From NCBI RefSeq assembly GCF_000420305.1, contig NZ_ATUR01000003.1:1-64000 (forward strand): 64,000 nt of DNA, given 5' to 3'. Within the stretch, counting starts at the first letter, position 1; the number at the start of each line of letters is the position of its first letter. Shown one piece after another: positions 45,610 through 56,700 of the stretch. Origin of the DNA: Novosphingopyxis baekryungensis DSM 16222 (GTDB lineage: Bacteria > Pseudomonadota > Alphaproteobacteria > Sphingomonadales > Sphingomonadaceae). The position numbers and the translations under genes are program-made. The notes below the pieces were generated by a model. That model ran no database searches, was not told where the DNA came from, and was given only the letters and a program-made list of their open reading frames with translations.

Positions 45610-47259
45610 TTACATATTGGGATAATTGGGACCGCCCCCGCCTTCCGGCACCACCCAGTTGATGTTCTGATAGGGATCCTTGATGTCGCAGGTCTTGCAG
45701 TGGACGCAATTCTGCGCGTTGATCTGGAACCGGTCCGAGCCATCTTCCTGCACATATTCATAGACGCCAGCCGGGCAGTAACGCTGCGACGGCCCGTCAT
45801 AGATCGGCAGGTTTTTCTCCACCGGCAGATCAGGGTCCTTCAGTTGCAGATGGACCGGCTGATCTTCCTCATGATTGGTGTTGGACAGATAGACCGAGGA
45901 CAGCCGATCGAAGCTGATGACGCCATCGGGCTTGGGATATTCGATCTCCCGGCACGCCTCGGCAGGCCAGAGCTTGGTATAATCGGGCTCATGCTTCATC
46001 GAGATCGGCAGGCCGATCTTCAGCGTGCGCATCCACATGTCGATGCCGCCCAGCATGGTGCCCCAGGTACCGCCAAACTTGTCGACGCAAGGTTCTGCAT
46101 TCTGAACCTTTTTCAGCTCGGTCGCGATCCAGCTGCCGCGCAGATTGCTCTCATAGCTGCTCAGCTCGTCATATTCGCGGCCCGCCTGGATGGCCTCGAA
46201 CGCGGCTTCGGCGGCCAGCATGCCGGATTTTTGCGCGGTGTGCGTGCCCTTGATGCGCGGCACGTTCACGAAGCCGGCGGAACAGCCGATCAGGGCGCCG
46301 CCCGGGAAGGCGAGCTTGGGCACGGATTGCCAGCCGCCCTCATTGATCGCCCGCGCGCCATAGGCCACGCGCTTGCCGCCCTCGAGATATTTGCGGATCT
46401 CGGGGTGCTGCTTCCAGCGCTGGAACTCCTGAAACGGGGAGAGATGCGGGTTGCGATAGCTGAGCGCCACCACGAAGCCGAGCGCCACCTGCCCATCGGC
46501 CTGATGGTACAGGAAGCCCCCACCCCAGGCCTCGTCCAGCGGCCAGCCTTGGGTGTGGACCACCTTGCCCGGCACATGCTTGGACGGATCGATATCCCAA
46601 AGTTCCTTCAACCCGATGCCATAGACCTGCGGCTGACAGTCCGCTTCAAGGTCGAACTTCGCCTTCAGGCCCTTGCTCAGGCCGCCGCGCACACCCTCGG
46701 CGAACAGCGTATATTTTGCGGTCAGCTCGACGCCCGGCTCATAGTCCGGCTTATGCTCGCCATCGCGGCCGATGCCCATCACACCGGCGACAACGCCGCG
46801 CACCGAGCCATCGTCATTGTACAGCACTTCGGACGCGGCGAAGCCGGGGAATATCTCCACACCCATGCCCTCTGCCTGCTCACCCAGCCAGCGGCAGGTG
46901 TTGCCAAGCGATGCGGTATAGCACCCGTCATTGCTCATCAGCGGCGGCAACGCGATTTCCGGGATCGAATAGGAGCCGTTCTTCTTCAGAACGAGGTGAT
47001 GGTTCTCGGTCACCGGAGTCTCGGCGAGCGGACAGCCCATATCGCGCCAATCCGGCAGCAGTTCGTCCATCGCCTTGGGATCGACCACCGCGCCGGACAG
47101 AATATGCGCCCCGATTTCGGAGCCTTTTTCCAGCACGCAGACGCTCAGATCCGTCCCGCTTTCGTCTGCCAGTTGCTTGAAGCGGATCGCGGCGGACAGC
47201 CCGGCAGGGCCGCCACCTACGATCACCACGTCGTACGGCATGGATTCGCGCTCGCTCAT
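45610..47259 (-). CDS. Electron transfer flavoprotein-ubiquinone oxidoreductase
   Basis: Membrane-associated FAD and [4Fe-4S] enzyme that passes electrons from acyl-CoA and other dehydrogenases via ETF to ubiquinone. The 549-residue protein has VVIVGGGPAGLSAAIRFKQL at the start, LSGAVVDPKAMDELL, and the C-terminal cluster region with CPAGVYEYV, NAQNCVHCKTCDIKDP and INWVVPEGGGGPNYPNM. The start at 47259 (MSERESMPYDVV) is chosen for AAGGA 9 bases upstream; a start at 47328 would add an unrelated tail. It supports fatty-acid and branched-chain degradation, as does the propionate cluster. Confidence 0.93.
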   Translation of the reverse strand: MSERESMPYDVVIVGGGPAGLSAAIRFKQLADESGTDLSVCVLEKGSEIGAHILSGAVVDPKAMDELLPDWRDMGCPLAETPVTENHHLVLKKNGSYSIPEIALPPLMSNDGCYTASLGNTCRWLGEQAEGMGVEIFPGFAASEVLYNDDGSVRGVVAGVMGIGRDGEHKPDYEPGVELTAKYTLFAEGVRGGLSKGLKAKFDLEADCQPQVYGIGLKELWDIDPSKHVPGKVVHTQGWPLDEAWGGGFLYHQADGQVALGFVVALSYRNPHLSPFQEFQRWKQHPEIRKYLEGGKRVAYGARAINEGGWQSVPKLAFPGGALIGCSAGFVNVPRIKGTHTAQKSGMLAAEAAFEAIQAGREYDELSSYESNLRGSWIATELKKVQNAEPCVDKFGGTWGTMLGGIDMWMRTLKIGLPISMKHEPDYTKLWPAEACREIEYPKPDGVISFDRLSSVYLSNTNHEEDQPVHLQLKDPDLPVEKNLPIYDGPSQRYCPAGVYEYVQEDGSDRFQINAQNCVHCKTCDIKDPYQNINWVVPEGGGGPNYPNM

Positions 47260-47375
47260 CCGGCAATTCCTTTTCTTCTGTTCAACATCGTTCGGTCCCG
47301 CATGTAAGGCGTTTTGCAGGTTTTTCATTCCTTTGCAATTGACGCGAGGGGTACGGATATGGCTTCACTGCGGCA

Positions 47376-48185
47376 ATGACCGGCGCAAGCCCCACATCAC
47401 AATCGGAAATGGAATCGCTCCTCAGCTGGTGGCAGCTGGCTGGGGTGGAGGATTTCTGCGCCGATCAGCCGGTGAACTGGCTGGAGGCTCCCCCGGCCCC
47501 GCCGCGCAGGGCCGCCACGAACCGGCGCGCTGCTCCCGACGTCCCAGATCAGAACCCATCCCAAGCAACGCCGCCTAAAACCGTTGCTGCGCGTCCGGCA
47601 GCGTCGGCACCCGCGCCCTCGCTTGCACCGCCCCCGGCCACGCTGGAAGCCCTGCACGAACGCCTGCGCCGCGTGGATGATCTGCCGGGCACCGCTTATG
47701 GCAGCATGCGCGCTTTGCCGCATGGCGCCGCCGAAGCGCCCCTCATGATCATTTCCGACTGCCCCGATGACGACGATCTGGCGGCCGCCACCATATTGAG
47801 CGGCGCCACCGGCGCTCTGCTGCGCAACATGCTGTCGGCGATCGGCATCGATCTGGCCAGTTGTTACCGCGCCAGTTTGTCGGTGAGCCGCCCGGCCAGT
47901 GGCCGATTGCCGCCGCAGGACTTCGCGCCGCTGGCCGATGCAATGCGCCACCATATCGCGCTGGCGCAGCCGCAGAACCTCCTCCTGCTCGGGACCGGGC
48001 CGAGCGAGGCCCTGCTGGGCCAGACCATTCAGCATGCGCGCGATGGTTTACACGAATTTAACCAAAAGAGCGGAAAGATGGCGTTGATCGCAACCTATCA
48101 TCCGCGCACCCTTCTCAAGCGCCCGCAATGCAAGCGGCCAGCCTGGGAAGATTTGCAAAAGCTCCTGAAAGTAGGCCGCTGGTGA
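47376..48185 (+). CDS. Degenerate uracil-DNA glycosylase-family protein
   Basis: The C-terminal two thirds have the fold of family-4 uracil-DNA glycosylases: LLRNMLSAIGIDLAS, DFAPLADAMRHHIALAQPQN, LLLLGTGPSEALLG and ATYHPRTLLKRPQCKRPAWEDL with the HPRTLL motif. The catalytic motif A, normally GEAPGxxE followed by the iron-sulfur cysteines, has become ISDCPDDDDLAAATILSG and only isolated cysteines remain. The first 90 residues are Ala/Pro-rich and low in complexity. It is therefore probably not an active glycosylase of the usual sort. It overlaps the transglycosylase start (GTGA). Confidence 0.72.
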   Translation: MTGASPTSQSEMESLLSWWQLAGVEDFCADQPVNWLEAPPAPPRRAATNRRAAPDVPDQNPSQATPPKTVAARPAASAPAPSLAPPPATLEALHERLRRVDDLPGTAYGSMRALPHGAAEAPLMIISDCPDDDDLAAATILSGATGALLRNMLSAIGIDLASCYRASLSVSRPASGRLPPQDFAPLADAMRHHIALAQPQNLLLLGTGPSEALLGQTIQHARDGLHEFNQKSGKMALIATYHPRTLLKRPQCKRPAWEDLQKLLKVGRW

Positions 48186-49957
48186 CCAAGACCTTTTTCT
48201 CCATCCTCATTGCATCCACCTGTATCGCCGCGCCGGCGCTGGCGCAGGACGGCAGCGCGCCGCTGGCCGTGCCGTTCACCCAGAATTCGCCCGAACAGCC
48301 GGCGGCGGCCATAGCGGCGGTGCAGGTGCCGCAGATCAGAAGCGACGCGGATTTCGCGCTGGTCTTTACCGCCATCGAGCAGAAGCGCTGGGGGGACGCG
48401 CAGGCCATGCTCGCCAACGCACCGGACAGCCCGCTCAACGCCATGGCCCGCGCGGAGCTTTATCTGGCGCCGGACAGCCCGCGCGTGGAACTGGGGCCGC
48501 TGCTGTCTTTGATCAACGATGCGCCCTATCTGCCGCAAGCCGAGCAGCTCGGCCGCCTTGCGCAGAAGCGCGGCGCGCAGTTCCTGCCGCAAACCCCCCA
48601 GGTCCGCCGCCTGTCCTATCTCGGCTCCAGCCCGCGCCGGGCCGATCCCAATGAGATCAGCGATGCCGCCGCCAGCGCGGTGCGCAGCGCGATCGTGGAT
48701 CGGATCAAGAATGACGATCCGCTGGGGGCCGAAACGGCCTTGCTCAGCGGGATCGACACGCTGTCCCCCTCCGCCCTCACCGAAATGCAGCAGCGCGTCG
48801 CCTGGGGCTATTATATCGAGAATGATGACGGCAACGCCCGCCGGGTGGCCGAAATCGGCAGCACCGGGACGGGTGAATGGGCCCCCCAGGCCGATTGGGT
48901 GCGCGGTCTGGCCAGCTGGCGTCTGGGCGAATATGCCGATGCGGCGCAGGCATTCGATCGGGTCGGCCGCCTGGCCGCCAATGAGGAAACGCGCGCCGCC
49001 GGCCTGTTCTGGAGCGCGCGGGCCAGCGTGGCCGCGCGGCGACCGGAAGAAGCGCAGCCGCGCCTGCAAACCGCCGCGCAATATGGTGAAACCTTTTACG
49101 GCATTCTGGCGCAGGAACAGTTGGGCATGGCCCGGCCCGTGCCTACGCGCCAGACCGTCGCTGCCATCAAGACGAACAGCGCCGACCCCAATGTCCGCAT
49201 TGCCGCGGCCCTGGCGGGCTTTGGCGAAGTTGCACTGGCGGACGACGTGTTGCGTCATGCCGCCAAAATCGGCGGCGATGAGGAACGGGCCGATCTTCTG
49301 GCCATGGCACGCGGGCTCAGCCTGCCGTCCACCCAGCTGTATCTGGCGCATTATGGACCCAGCGGCACCAGCGCAGACCCGTTCGATCGTTATCCCGCGC
49401 CCAAATGGGCGCCGCAGGACGGCTGGCGCGTCGATCCATCGCTGGTGTTCGCGCACACGTTGCAGGAATCGCGCTTTCAGGCCAATGCGGTCAGCCCCGC
49501 CGATGCGCGCGGCCTGATGCAGGTGCGCCCCGGCACCGCTTCGGATCTGGCGCGCGCGCGCGGCGCCTATTTCTCTGCTGCGGATCTTAACCGGCCCGAA
49601 GTGAACCTGGAATATGGCCAGAGCTATCTCGAGCAGTTGCGCGACATGAGCCAGACCGAAGGGCTGCTGCCCAAGGTGATCGCCGCGTTCAACGCAGGCC
49701 CCGCCCCCGTCGGCCGGTGGAAATATGAAGTGCGCGATCAGGGCGATCCGCTGCTCTTCATCGAATCCATCCCCTATTGGGAAACGCGGGCCTATGTCGG
49801 CATCATCTTGCGCAATTACTGGGTGTATCAGCAGATGGCCGGCAGCGAAGCGAGCAGCCTGGAAGGCCTGTCGCAGAACGCCTGGCCGCGCTTTCCCGGC
49901 ATGAGCGGCCCCGCCTGGGTGCGCATGGACGGCCCGCAAAAGCTGGCGCTTCGCTGA
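48182..49957 (+). CDS. Soluble lytic murein transglycosylase (Slt-like)
   Basis: A 591-residue periplasmic enzyme that cleaves the glycan strand of peptidoglycan to 1,6-anhydro ends. A signal peptide (VTKTFFSILIASTCIAAPALAQ) is followed by a long helical superhelix built of Ala-rich TPR-like helices, and a C-terminal SLT domain with the catalytic glutamate in HTLQESRFQANAVSPADARG, then GLMQVRPGTASD, NLEYGQSYLEQL and AFNAGPAPVGRW. The start is GTG at 48182, overlapping the previous stop; the earlier ATG at 48128 would spoil the signal peptide. It is followed by moaB with TGATG. Confidence 0.9.
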   Translation: MTKTFFSILIASTCIAAPALAQDGSAPLAVPFTQNSPEQPAAAIAAVQVPQIRSDADFALVFTAIEQKRWGDAQAMLANAPDSPLNAMARAELYLAPDSPRVELGPLLSLINDAPYLPQAEQLGRLAQKRGAQFLPQTPQVRRLSYLGSSPRRADPNEISDAAASAVRSAIVDRIKNDDPLGAETALLSGIDTLSPSALTEMQQRVAWGYYIENDDGNARRVAEIGSTGTGEWAPQADWVRGLASWRLGEYADAAQAFDRVGRLAANEETRAAGLFWSARASVAARRPEEAQPRLQTAAQYGETFYGILAQEQLGMARPVPTRQTVAAIKTNSADPNVRIAAALAGFGEVALADDVLRHAAKIGGDEERADLLAMARGLSLPSTQLYLAHYGPSGTSADPFDRYPAPKWAPQDGWRVDPSLVFAHTLQESRFQANAVSPADARGLMQVRPGTASDLARARGAYFSAADLNRPEVNLEYGQSYLEQLRDMSQTEGLLPKVIAAFNAGPAPVGRWKYEVRDQGDPLLFIESIPYWETRAYVGIILRNYWVYQQMAGSEASSLEGLSQNAWPRFPGMSGPAWVRMDGPQKLALR

Positions 49958-50463
49958 TGGGAAAACCTGTCAACATCGCGCTGCTGACGGTTTCGGACAC
50001 GCGGACCGCGGCGGACGACAGTAGCGGTGACATTCTGGCGCAGCGCATCACCGCCGCGGGCCATCATCTGGCAGCACGCACGATCGTGCGCGACGACGCG
50101 GACCTGCTGGTAGAACATTTTCGCGGCTGGATCGCCGATCCGGATATCGACTGTATCATATCCACCGGTGGCACCGGCCTGACCGGGCGCGATGTAACGC
50201 CCGAAGCCCTGGAGCGGGTGAAATCCAAAGATATTCCCGGCTTTGGAGAACTGTTCCGCTGGCTCAGTTTCAAGACCATCGGTACGTCCACGATCCAGTC
50301 CCGCGCCGCAGCGGTTCTGGCCGAGACGACTTATATTTTTGCGCTGCCCGGTTCCAACGGCGCGGTCAAAGATGGCTGGGATGGCATTCTGGCGGATCAG
50401 CTCAATAGCGATAACAAGCCCTGCAATTTTGTCGAGCTGATGCCGCGCCTGAGCGAGCGCTGA
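49957..50463 (+). CDS. moaB: Molybdenum cofactor biosynthesis protein MoaB
   Basis: A 168-residue MoCF-like protein that adenylates molybdopterin or acts in its assembly. Seen are ALLTVSDTRTAADDSSGDIL, TIVRDDADLLVEHFRGWI, DCIISTGGTGLTGRDVTPEAL, ELFRWLSFKTIGTSTIQSRA and FALPGSNGAVKDGW. ATG shares one base with the transglycosylase TGA. No other moa or mod gene lies near, so it is part of a mixed operon. Confidence 0.93.
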   Translation: MGKPVNIALLTVSDTRTAADDSSGDILAQRITAAGHHLAARTIVRDDADLLVEHFRGWIADPDIDCIISTGGTGLTGRDVTPEALERVKSKDIPGFGELFRWLSFKTIGTSTIQSRAAAVLAETTYIFALPGSNGAVKDGWDGILADQLNSDNKPCNFVELMPRLSER

Positions 50464-50571
50464 CCGCGTAACCGCCAGTCAGAGGATCCGCGTTGCCCGG
50501 ATAGGGCCAGCTTCCTGTGAGCAAGAGGCCTTGCCCTTGTTCTTCTTCTGTTCCCGGCCTATCATTGCGGC

Positions 50572-51660
50572 ATGACGGAGTCGGTCGATCGCATGGTTGC
50601 CAAGGGTCGCGGGGCGACGCGGTCGGATGTGCCGCAACGCTTTGGTCTGGCCGCGCGCGAGATGGATGGCGACTGGCGGGACGCGCGCAGCGAGATCGAC
50701 GGCGAACCCGGCCCTGTACGAACGCAGGTGACCGAAGAACATCCGCGCTCGATCCTCAGTTTCAACCAGTCCCCCGATGTGCCGTTCGATCGGTCCGTCA
50801 ATGCCTATCGCGGTTGCGAGCATGGCTGCGTCTATTGTTTTGCCCGCCCCACCCATGCCTATCACGATCTGTCGCCCGGACTGGATTTCGAAACGAAGCT
50901 GTTCGCCAAACCGGGCGCGGCCGACTTGCTGCGGGCCACTTTGGCCAAGCCTGGCTATGCGGTGCGCCCCATCGCCATCGGAACCAACACCGATCCCTAT
51001 CAGCCGATCGAGCGGCACTATCGCATCAGCCGCAGCGTGCTGGAGCTTATGGCCGAGACGCGGCACCCCATCTGCGTCACCACCAAATCGGACCGGGCGC
51101 TGGACGATCTCGATCTGCTTGCCGATCTGGCCCGGGACGGTCTGGCTGCAGTGGCAATATCGGTCACCACACTGGATTCCGCCCTCGCCCGCATTCTGGA
51201 GCCGCGCGCCGCGCATCCGGCACGGCGGTTGAAGGCGGTGGCTGCGCTGGTGGGGGCCGGCGTGCCGACCTATGTGAATATCGCGCCGGTCATTCCCGCC
51301 ATCACCGATCATGAAATTGAGGCGATCGCAGCCGAAGCTGCGGCGGCCGGTGCCAAGGGCATTTCGGCGATCCCGTTACGCCTGCCCCACGAGCTGGCAC
51401 CGCTGTTTCGCGACTGGCTGGAGGTTCATTATCCGGACCGGGCGGGCAAAGTGATGCGGATCGTGCAGGAATTGCGCGGCGGCAGGGACAATGACCCGGC
51501 CTTTTTCCATCGCATGCGCGGGCGCGGACCGTGGGCGGATCTGTTGCGCACCCGCGTAGACATTGCGCGGCGTCGCCATGGTTTCGTGAAAGGGAAGTTC
51601 GATCTGCGCTGCGATCTCTTCAAGCGGCCGGATCTGGGCGGGCAGATGCGTCTGCTCTAG
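50572..51660 (+). CDS. Radical SAM protein of the PA0069 / SplB-like family
   Basis: A 362-residue radical SAM protein with cluster motif GCEHGCVYCFARPTHAYH (the three cysteines in CEHGCVYC), then GTNTDPYQPIERHYRISR, PICVTTKSD and a C-terminal region with HRMRGRGPWADLL and RRRHGFVKGKFDLRCDLF. Family members are distant relatives of spore photoproduct lyase whose substrate is unknown. It is preceded by moaB on the same strand (108-base gap) and is probably not co-translated. Confidence 0.86.
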   Translation: MTESVDRMVAKGRGATRSDVPQRFGLAAREMDGDWRDARSEIDGEPGPVRTQVTEEHPRSILSFNQSPDVPFDRSVNAYRGCEHGCVYCFARPTHAYHDLSPGLDFETKLFAKPGAADLLRATLAKPGYAVRPIAIGTNTDPYQPIERHYRISRSVLELMAETRHPICVTTKSDRALDDLDLLADLARDGLAAVAISVTTLDSALARILEPRAAHPARRLKAVAALVGAGVPTYVNIAPVIPAITDHEIEAIAAEAAAAGAKGISAIPLRLPHELAPLFRDWLEVHYPDRAGKVMRIVQELRGGRDNDPAFFHRMRGRGPWADLLRTRVDIARRRHGFVKGKFDLRCDLFKRPDLGGQMRLL

Positions 51661-51696
51661 GGCGGCGTCAAAGCTTTCGCGACGAGACCGGCAGGC

Positions 51697-52137
51697 TCAG
51701 GCGAAACCGCCTTCTTCGCCGCTCTTGCCTGGCACCAGACGGATCAGCCGGCTTGTCTCTACAGCCGCCTGCCGGTGGACCACCGCTTTGCGATAGTCCG
51801 CATCGGTCACCATGGCCAGAAAGGCGGCGGCATCGGGATAGCGTGCCACGAAGACCGCGTCCCAGCGCTCCTGCGCCGGGCCGATCAGCATGGTCTGAAA
51901 TCCGCCGCGATAGGCCACCGTGCCGCCGACCCGCGCAAACACCGGTCCGCTTTCCTTGCCATAATTCTTATAGGCCTGTGCCCCGGTCAGCGCATCGCCG
52001 GACAGTGGATGATCGGCGGGATAGGCGGCGGCATCGCGAAACCGCACCAGGTTCAGCATCTCGATCGGCACGTCGCGGGGCAGCGCCTTGAACGCCTCGA
52101 ACTGCGCGCGGTCGGGATCGACAAAGGCTTCAGTCAT
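51697..52137 (-). CDS. DUF1330 family protein
   Basis: A 146-residue protein with a ferredoxin-like dimeric alpha-beta barrel: PIEMLNLVRFRDAAAYP, AYKNYGKESGPVFAR, GGTVAYRGGFQTMLIG, WDAVFVARYPDAAAFLAMV, DADYRKAVVHRQAAVETS. No catalytic role is known. It starts inside the end of the acyl-CoA ligase gene (ATGACTGA, 8-base overlap), which argues for co-expression and a link to the ligase substrate. An upstream ATG at 52164 is less likely. Confidence 0.82.
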   Translation of the reverse strand: MTEAFVDPDRAQFEAFKALPRDVPIEMLNLVRFRDAAAYPADHPLSGDALTGAQAYKNYGKESGPVFARVGGTVAYRGGFQTMLIGPAQERWDAVFVARYPDAAAFLAMVTDADYRKAVVHRQAAVETSRLIRLVPGKSGEEGGFA

Positions 52138-53740
52138 CGGCGGTCGCCAGACTGTAATCGGCATATTCGTCCCGCAGCGCGCGCTTCAGGATCTTGCCTG
52201 TCGCCGTGTGGGGCAGTTCATCGACAAATTTGATCTCGTCCGGCAGCCACCATTTCGCCACCCGCCCCTGCAGATGGTCCAATATGTCCTCGGCACCGAT
52301 CGTCGCGCCCGGCTTGCGCACCACCAGCAGCAAGGGCCGCTCGTCCCATTTGGGATGATGCACACCCACCGCCGCCGCTTCGGCCACGCCGTCACAGCCC
52401 ACGGCCTCATTTTCCAGCTCTATCGAGCTGATCCATTCGCCGCCCGATTTGATGACATCCTTGGCCCGGTCGGTGATCTGCATCGTGCCGTCGGGAAAGA
52501 GCACGGAGACATCGCCGGTATCGAACCAGTTCTCCTCATCGATCGCCAGTTCTTCGCTGCCGAAATAGCGCTGGAGGATCCATGGCCCGCGAATTTGCAG
52601 ACGGCCGCTGGTCTTGCCATCACGGGGCAGCGATTGTCCGTCTTCCCCCACGATGCGCAGTTCCACCCCATAAGGGGGGCGGCCTTGCTTGGCGATGATA
52701 TCGACCTGCTGCTCGAAGCTCAGTTCGGCCCAGTTGTGCGGGCGCGCGCCGGTGGTGCCGATGGGCGAGGTTTCGGTCATGCCCCAGGCGTGCGCCACGG
52801 TGATGCCGGCCTTTTTCAGCCGCTCGATCATGGCACGCGGCGCGGCCGATCCGCCGATCACGACCCGCTGCAACGCGCCATAATCCCCGCCATTGGCGTC
52901 CATATCGGCAAACATGGCGAGCCAGACGGTCGGCACGCCGGCGCTGAACGTCACCTTCTCCTCACGGAACAGCTTCCACAAGACCCCGCCATCATTGGAG
53001 CAGGAACAGACCAGCTTCGCACCGACTGCCGCAGCCGCAAAGGGTATGCCCCAGGCATTGGCGTGAAACATCGGCACGATCGGCAGCATGACCGACCGGG
53101 ACGAGAGGTCCATCACGGCAGGCTGCAACGCGGTGATGGCGTGCAGGACATTGGAGCGGTGCTCATAGAGCACGCCCTTGGGATTGCCCGTCGTGCCGGA
53201 GGTATAGCACAGGCCAACGGGATCACGCTCGTCCGCATCCACCCACCGATAATCGCCATCCTCGGCGTCGATCAGATCGCGATAGCAGGCATAGCCGTCG
53301 CTGGCGGGCGCATTATCGAAAAGCACAAAATGCTCGACCGTTTCGAGCCGGTCCTTGATCGCCTCGACAATCGGCTGGAACATCTTGTCGAACAGCAGAA
53401 CGCGGTCACCGGCATGGTTCAGTACATAGACCAGCTGATCGGCGTGCAGACGCGGATTGATGGTGTGCAGGATGCCGCCCATGCCGGCCGTGCCGTACCA
53501 GCTGGAAATATGGTGCGCATGGTTCATGCCGATGGTGGCCACACGGTCGCCGCGCTGCACGCCCAGCCGCCCGAGCATCTGCGCGAATTTGCGCGCTTCC
53601 AGCGCCACTATGCCCCAATTGCTGCGCAGCTCCTGGCCATTGGCCCAGCGCGTGACGATTTCCCGCTCCCCATGCTCGCGTTCGGCATGATCGATCAGGC
53701 TGGTCACGAGCAGCGGGAAATCCTGCATATTGCCGAGCAT
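52130..53740 (-). CDS. Acyl-CoA ligase (AMP-dependent synthetase/ligase)
   Basis: A 536-residue ANL-superfamily enzyme that activates a fatty or aromatic acid as acyl-AMP and then acyl-CoA. Motifs: [19 protein letters not shown] (P-loop), [46 protein letters not shown] and C-terminal lysine in [12 protein letters not shown]. It belongs to the medium/long-chain FadD3/alkK-like branch by length and by the ISSIELEN hinge; the substrate is not fixed by sequence. Start at 53740 follows AGGAGAGTGAC. Confidence 0.88.
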   Translation of the reverse strand: MLGNMQDFPLLVTSLIDHAEREHGEREIVTRWANGQELRSNWGIVALEARKFAQMLGRLGVQRGDRVATIGMNHAHHISSWYGTAGMGGILHTINPRLHADQLVYVLNHAGDRVLLFDKMFQPIVEAIKDRLETVEHFVLFDNAPASDGYACYRDLIDAEDGDYRWVDADERDPVGLCYTSGTTGNPKGVLYEHRSNVLHAITALQPAVMDLSSRSVMLPIVPMFHANAWGIPFAAAAVGAKLVCSCSNDGGVLWKLFREEKVTFSAGVPTVWLAMFADMDANGGDYGALQRVVIGGSAAPRAMIERLKKAGITVAHAWGMTETSPIGTTGARPHNWAELSFEQQVDIIAKQGRPPYGVELRIVGEDGQSLPRDGKTSGRLQIRGPWILQRYFGSEELAIDEENWFDTGDVSVLFPDGTMQITDRAKDVIKSGGEWISSIELENEAVGCDGVAEAAAVGVHHPKWDERPLLLVVRKPGATIGAEDILDHLQGRVAKWWLPDEIKFVDELPHTATGKILKRALRDEYADYSLATADD

Positions 53741-53781
53741 GTCACTCTCCTAAAACGGGGCGGCCGATTGCCGGCCTGCCT

Positions 53782-56700
53782 TCAGGAGACCAGACGCAAG
53801 GGCGGCGAGCCGGCTGGCTTCAATTCCGCAACATGGCTGATCCCGTCCAGCGACTTGAGCCGGTCCCGCAGGGATTCGTCAACCCGGAATGTCCTTCCCA
53901 GCGAGATTCGCGCGCGCCCTCCTGCTGCCGGTACGTCCAGAACCAGTTCGCTGCGGCCACCATGCAGCGGCCCGAGCAGGGCAGCAATTTCCGGCATGGC
54001 CTGCGCGCCTTCCACGGTCAGCTCCAGGCACAGGCGCGGATCGCGGACCGGCGCACTGGCGGCGTTGATTGGCTGCGCGCTGCGCACCGTCATCCGGGCG
54101 CTGTCGCTGCCCTCGCGCAGATCGAGCTCGATATCCAGGATCAGACAGGCCGATTGTTCGGCTGCATCGCTGAGCACCTTGCCGGCCGCATCCTCGAAGC
54201 AACTGGCGCCGAACTGACCGCTCGGATCGGAAAACTCCGCCATGTAGAACGCCCCACGGCGCCCGTCCCTGCGGCGCACATTCTCCACCAGCGCGGCCAT
54301 CCTGATCTGCTTTTTCTGCCCCGGTCGCAAGGGCGGAAGGCCCGCCAGATCGGATTGCTTCATGATATGCATCGCGGCCAATTGATCGGCATATTGCGCG
54401 ATCGGATGGTCGGAGAAGTAGAAGCCGAAGGCGTCCTTCTCCTGCATGATGGTCTCGCCCGCAGTCCATGCTGCCACGCCCGGCAAACGCAAGGCGGGCG
54501 CATCGCTCTCATCGCCGCCGAAGAGCCCGCCCTGCCCGCTGTCGCGCATGGCCTTGGCCGATTGCGCGGCGGCCAGGATGGTTTCCGCCCCGGCCTGAAC
54601 GGCAGCGCGGTGCTTTTCCACTGGGTCGAAGGCTCCGGCGGCGGCCAGCGTCTCGATGCTGCGCTTGTTGAGCAGGCTCGGGTCGATCCGCTGCGTCATG
54701 TCATCCAACGATCGGAACGGTCCGGCAGCCCTGCGTTCGGCCACCACCGTTTCCATGGCCTTTTCACCGACATTCTTCAGCCCGGCCAGAGCATAGCGCA
54801 CGGCGCGGCCATCGGCCTGCTCCTCGACCGAGAACATCGCCTCGCTATGGTTCAACGATGGCGGCAGGCAGGCCACACCGAGGCGCCGCATGTCGTCCAC
54901 GAAAATCCCGAGCTTATCGGTCTGATGCATGTCGAAGCACATCGAGGCGGCGAAGAATTCTTCCGGATAATGCGCCTTCAGCCAGGCCGTCTGATAGGCG
55001 AGCAGCGCATAGGCGGCGGCATGGCTCTTGTTGAAACCATAGCCGGCGAACTTGTCGATCAAATCGAACAGCTGATTGGCCTTGTCCGGCCTGATATCAT
55101 TGGCCGCGCAGCCATCGACGAAGCGATCGCGCTGCTTGTCCATCTCGGCCTGGATCTTCTTGCCCATGGCGCGGCGCAGCAAATCGGCCTCGCCCAGACT
55201 ATAGCCGGCCAGGATCTGCGCGGCCTGCATTACCTGTTCCTGATAGACAATGATGCCATAGGTTTCCTTGAGGATCGGCTCCAGCAGGGCGTGGGGATAT
55301 TCGATGCTCTCCTCGCCATTCTTGCGGCGGCCGAACATCGGGATATTGTCCATCGGGCCGGGCCGATAGAGCGACACCAGCGCGATGATATCCTCAAAAC
55401 CCGTGGGCCGGACGGCAGCCAGCGTGCGGCGCATGCCTTCCGATTCCAGCTGGAACACACCCACCGTCTCGCCGCGTTTCAGCAGATCGAACACGCCGGG
55501 GTCGTCCAGCGGCAGGCCCGCCAGATCGACGGTTTCGCCGCGTGCCTCGATGAAGCGCACGGCTTTCTGCAGCACGGACAGGGTCTTGAGCCCCAGAAAG
55601 TCGAACTTTACCAGCCCGGCCACTTCGACGAACTTCATGTCGAACTGGGTCACCGGAATGTCCGAGCGCGGATCGCGATAGAGCGGCACCAGCTGGGCCA
55701 GCGGCCGATCCCCGATCACGACGCCCGCAGCATGGGTCGAGCTGTGCCGGGGCAGGCCTTCCAGCTTGCCCGCCAGCTCGAACAGTTCGGCCACATTGCT
55801 GTCCCGTTCGATCTCATGGCGCAGCTCGGCCACCCCCTTGCGCGCGCGATCGAGATCCCACGGATCGGTGGGATGATTGGGCACCAGCTTGCAGAGGCGA
55901 TCCACCTGACCATAGCTCATCTGCAGCACGCGGCCCGTATCGCGCAGCACGGCGCGCGCCTTAAGCTTTCCGAAGGTGATGATCTGCGCGACATGATCGG
56001 CGCCATATTTCTGCTGCACATAGCGGATCACTTCACCGCGCCGCGTTTCACAGAAATCGATGTCAAAGTCCGGCATCGACACGCGTTCCGGGTTCAGGAA
56101 CCGCTCGAACAGCAGGCCCAGGCGGATGGGGTCCAGATCGGTAATAGTGAGCGCCCAGGCGACCACCGAGCCTGCGCCCGATCCGCGCCCCGGCCCCACG
56201 GGGATATCGTTGTTCTTGGCCCATTTGATAAAATCGGCAACGATCAGGAAATATCCAGGAAAACCCATATTGACGATGACGTCGATCTCGAAATCGAGCC
56301 GGTCGAAATAGGATTGCCGATCCTCCTGGGACAGATCGCTATAGGAAGACAGCCGATGTTCGAGCCCGGCCCGTGCGTCTGCGGCCAGCTGCGCCGCCTC
56401 CCCCTCCAGATCGCCGGCCACGCTGGGCAGGATCGGGGGCCGCTTGGGCGCACCGATGGCACAGCGCTTGGCCACCACGAGGGTGTTGCTCAGCGCTTCG
56501 GGCAGATCGGAGAACAGCTCCTGCATCTGGATCGCCGGTTTCATCCAGCTTTCCCGCGGACTTTTGCGGCGGTTGTCATCCAGCACATATTGCCCGCCTG
56601 CAATGCACAGCATGGCATCATGCGCGCGGTGAAAGCTCGGTTCGGAAAACAGCACGGGATTGGTCGCCACCAGCGGCACGTCCTGCGCATAGGCAAAATC

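Noticed and set aside
48098-49939. Antisense frame of 613 codons over the transglycosylase
   Set aside because: Shadow frame; the plus-strand SLT domain is certain.
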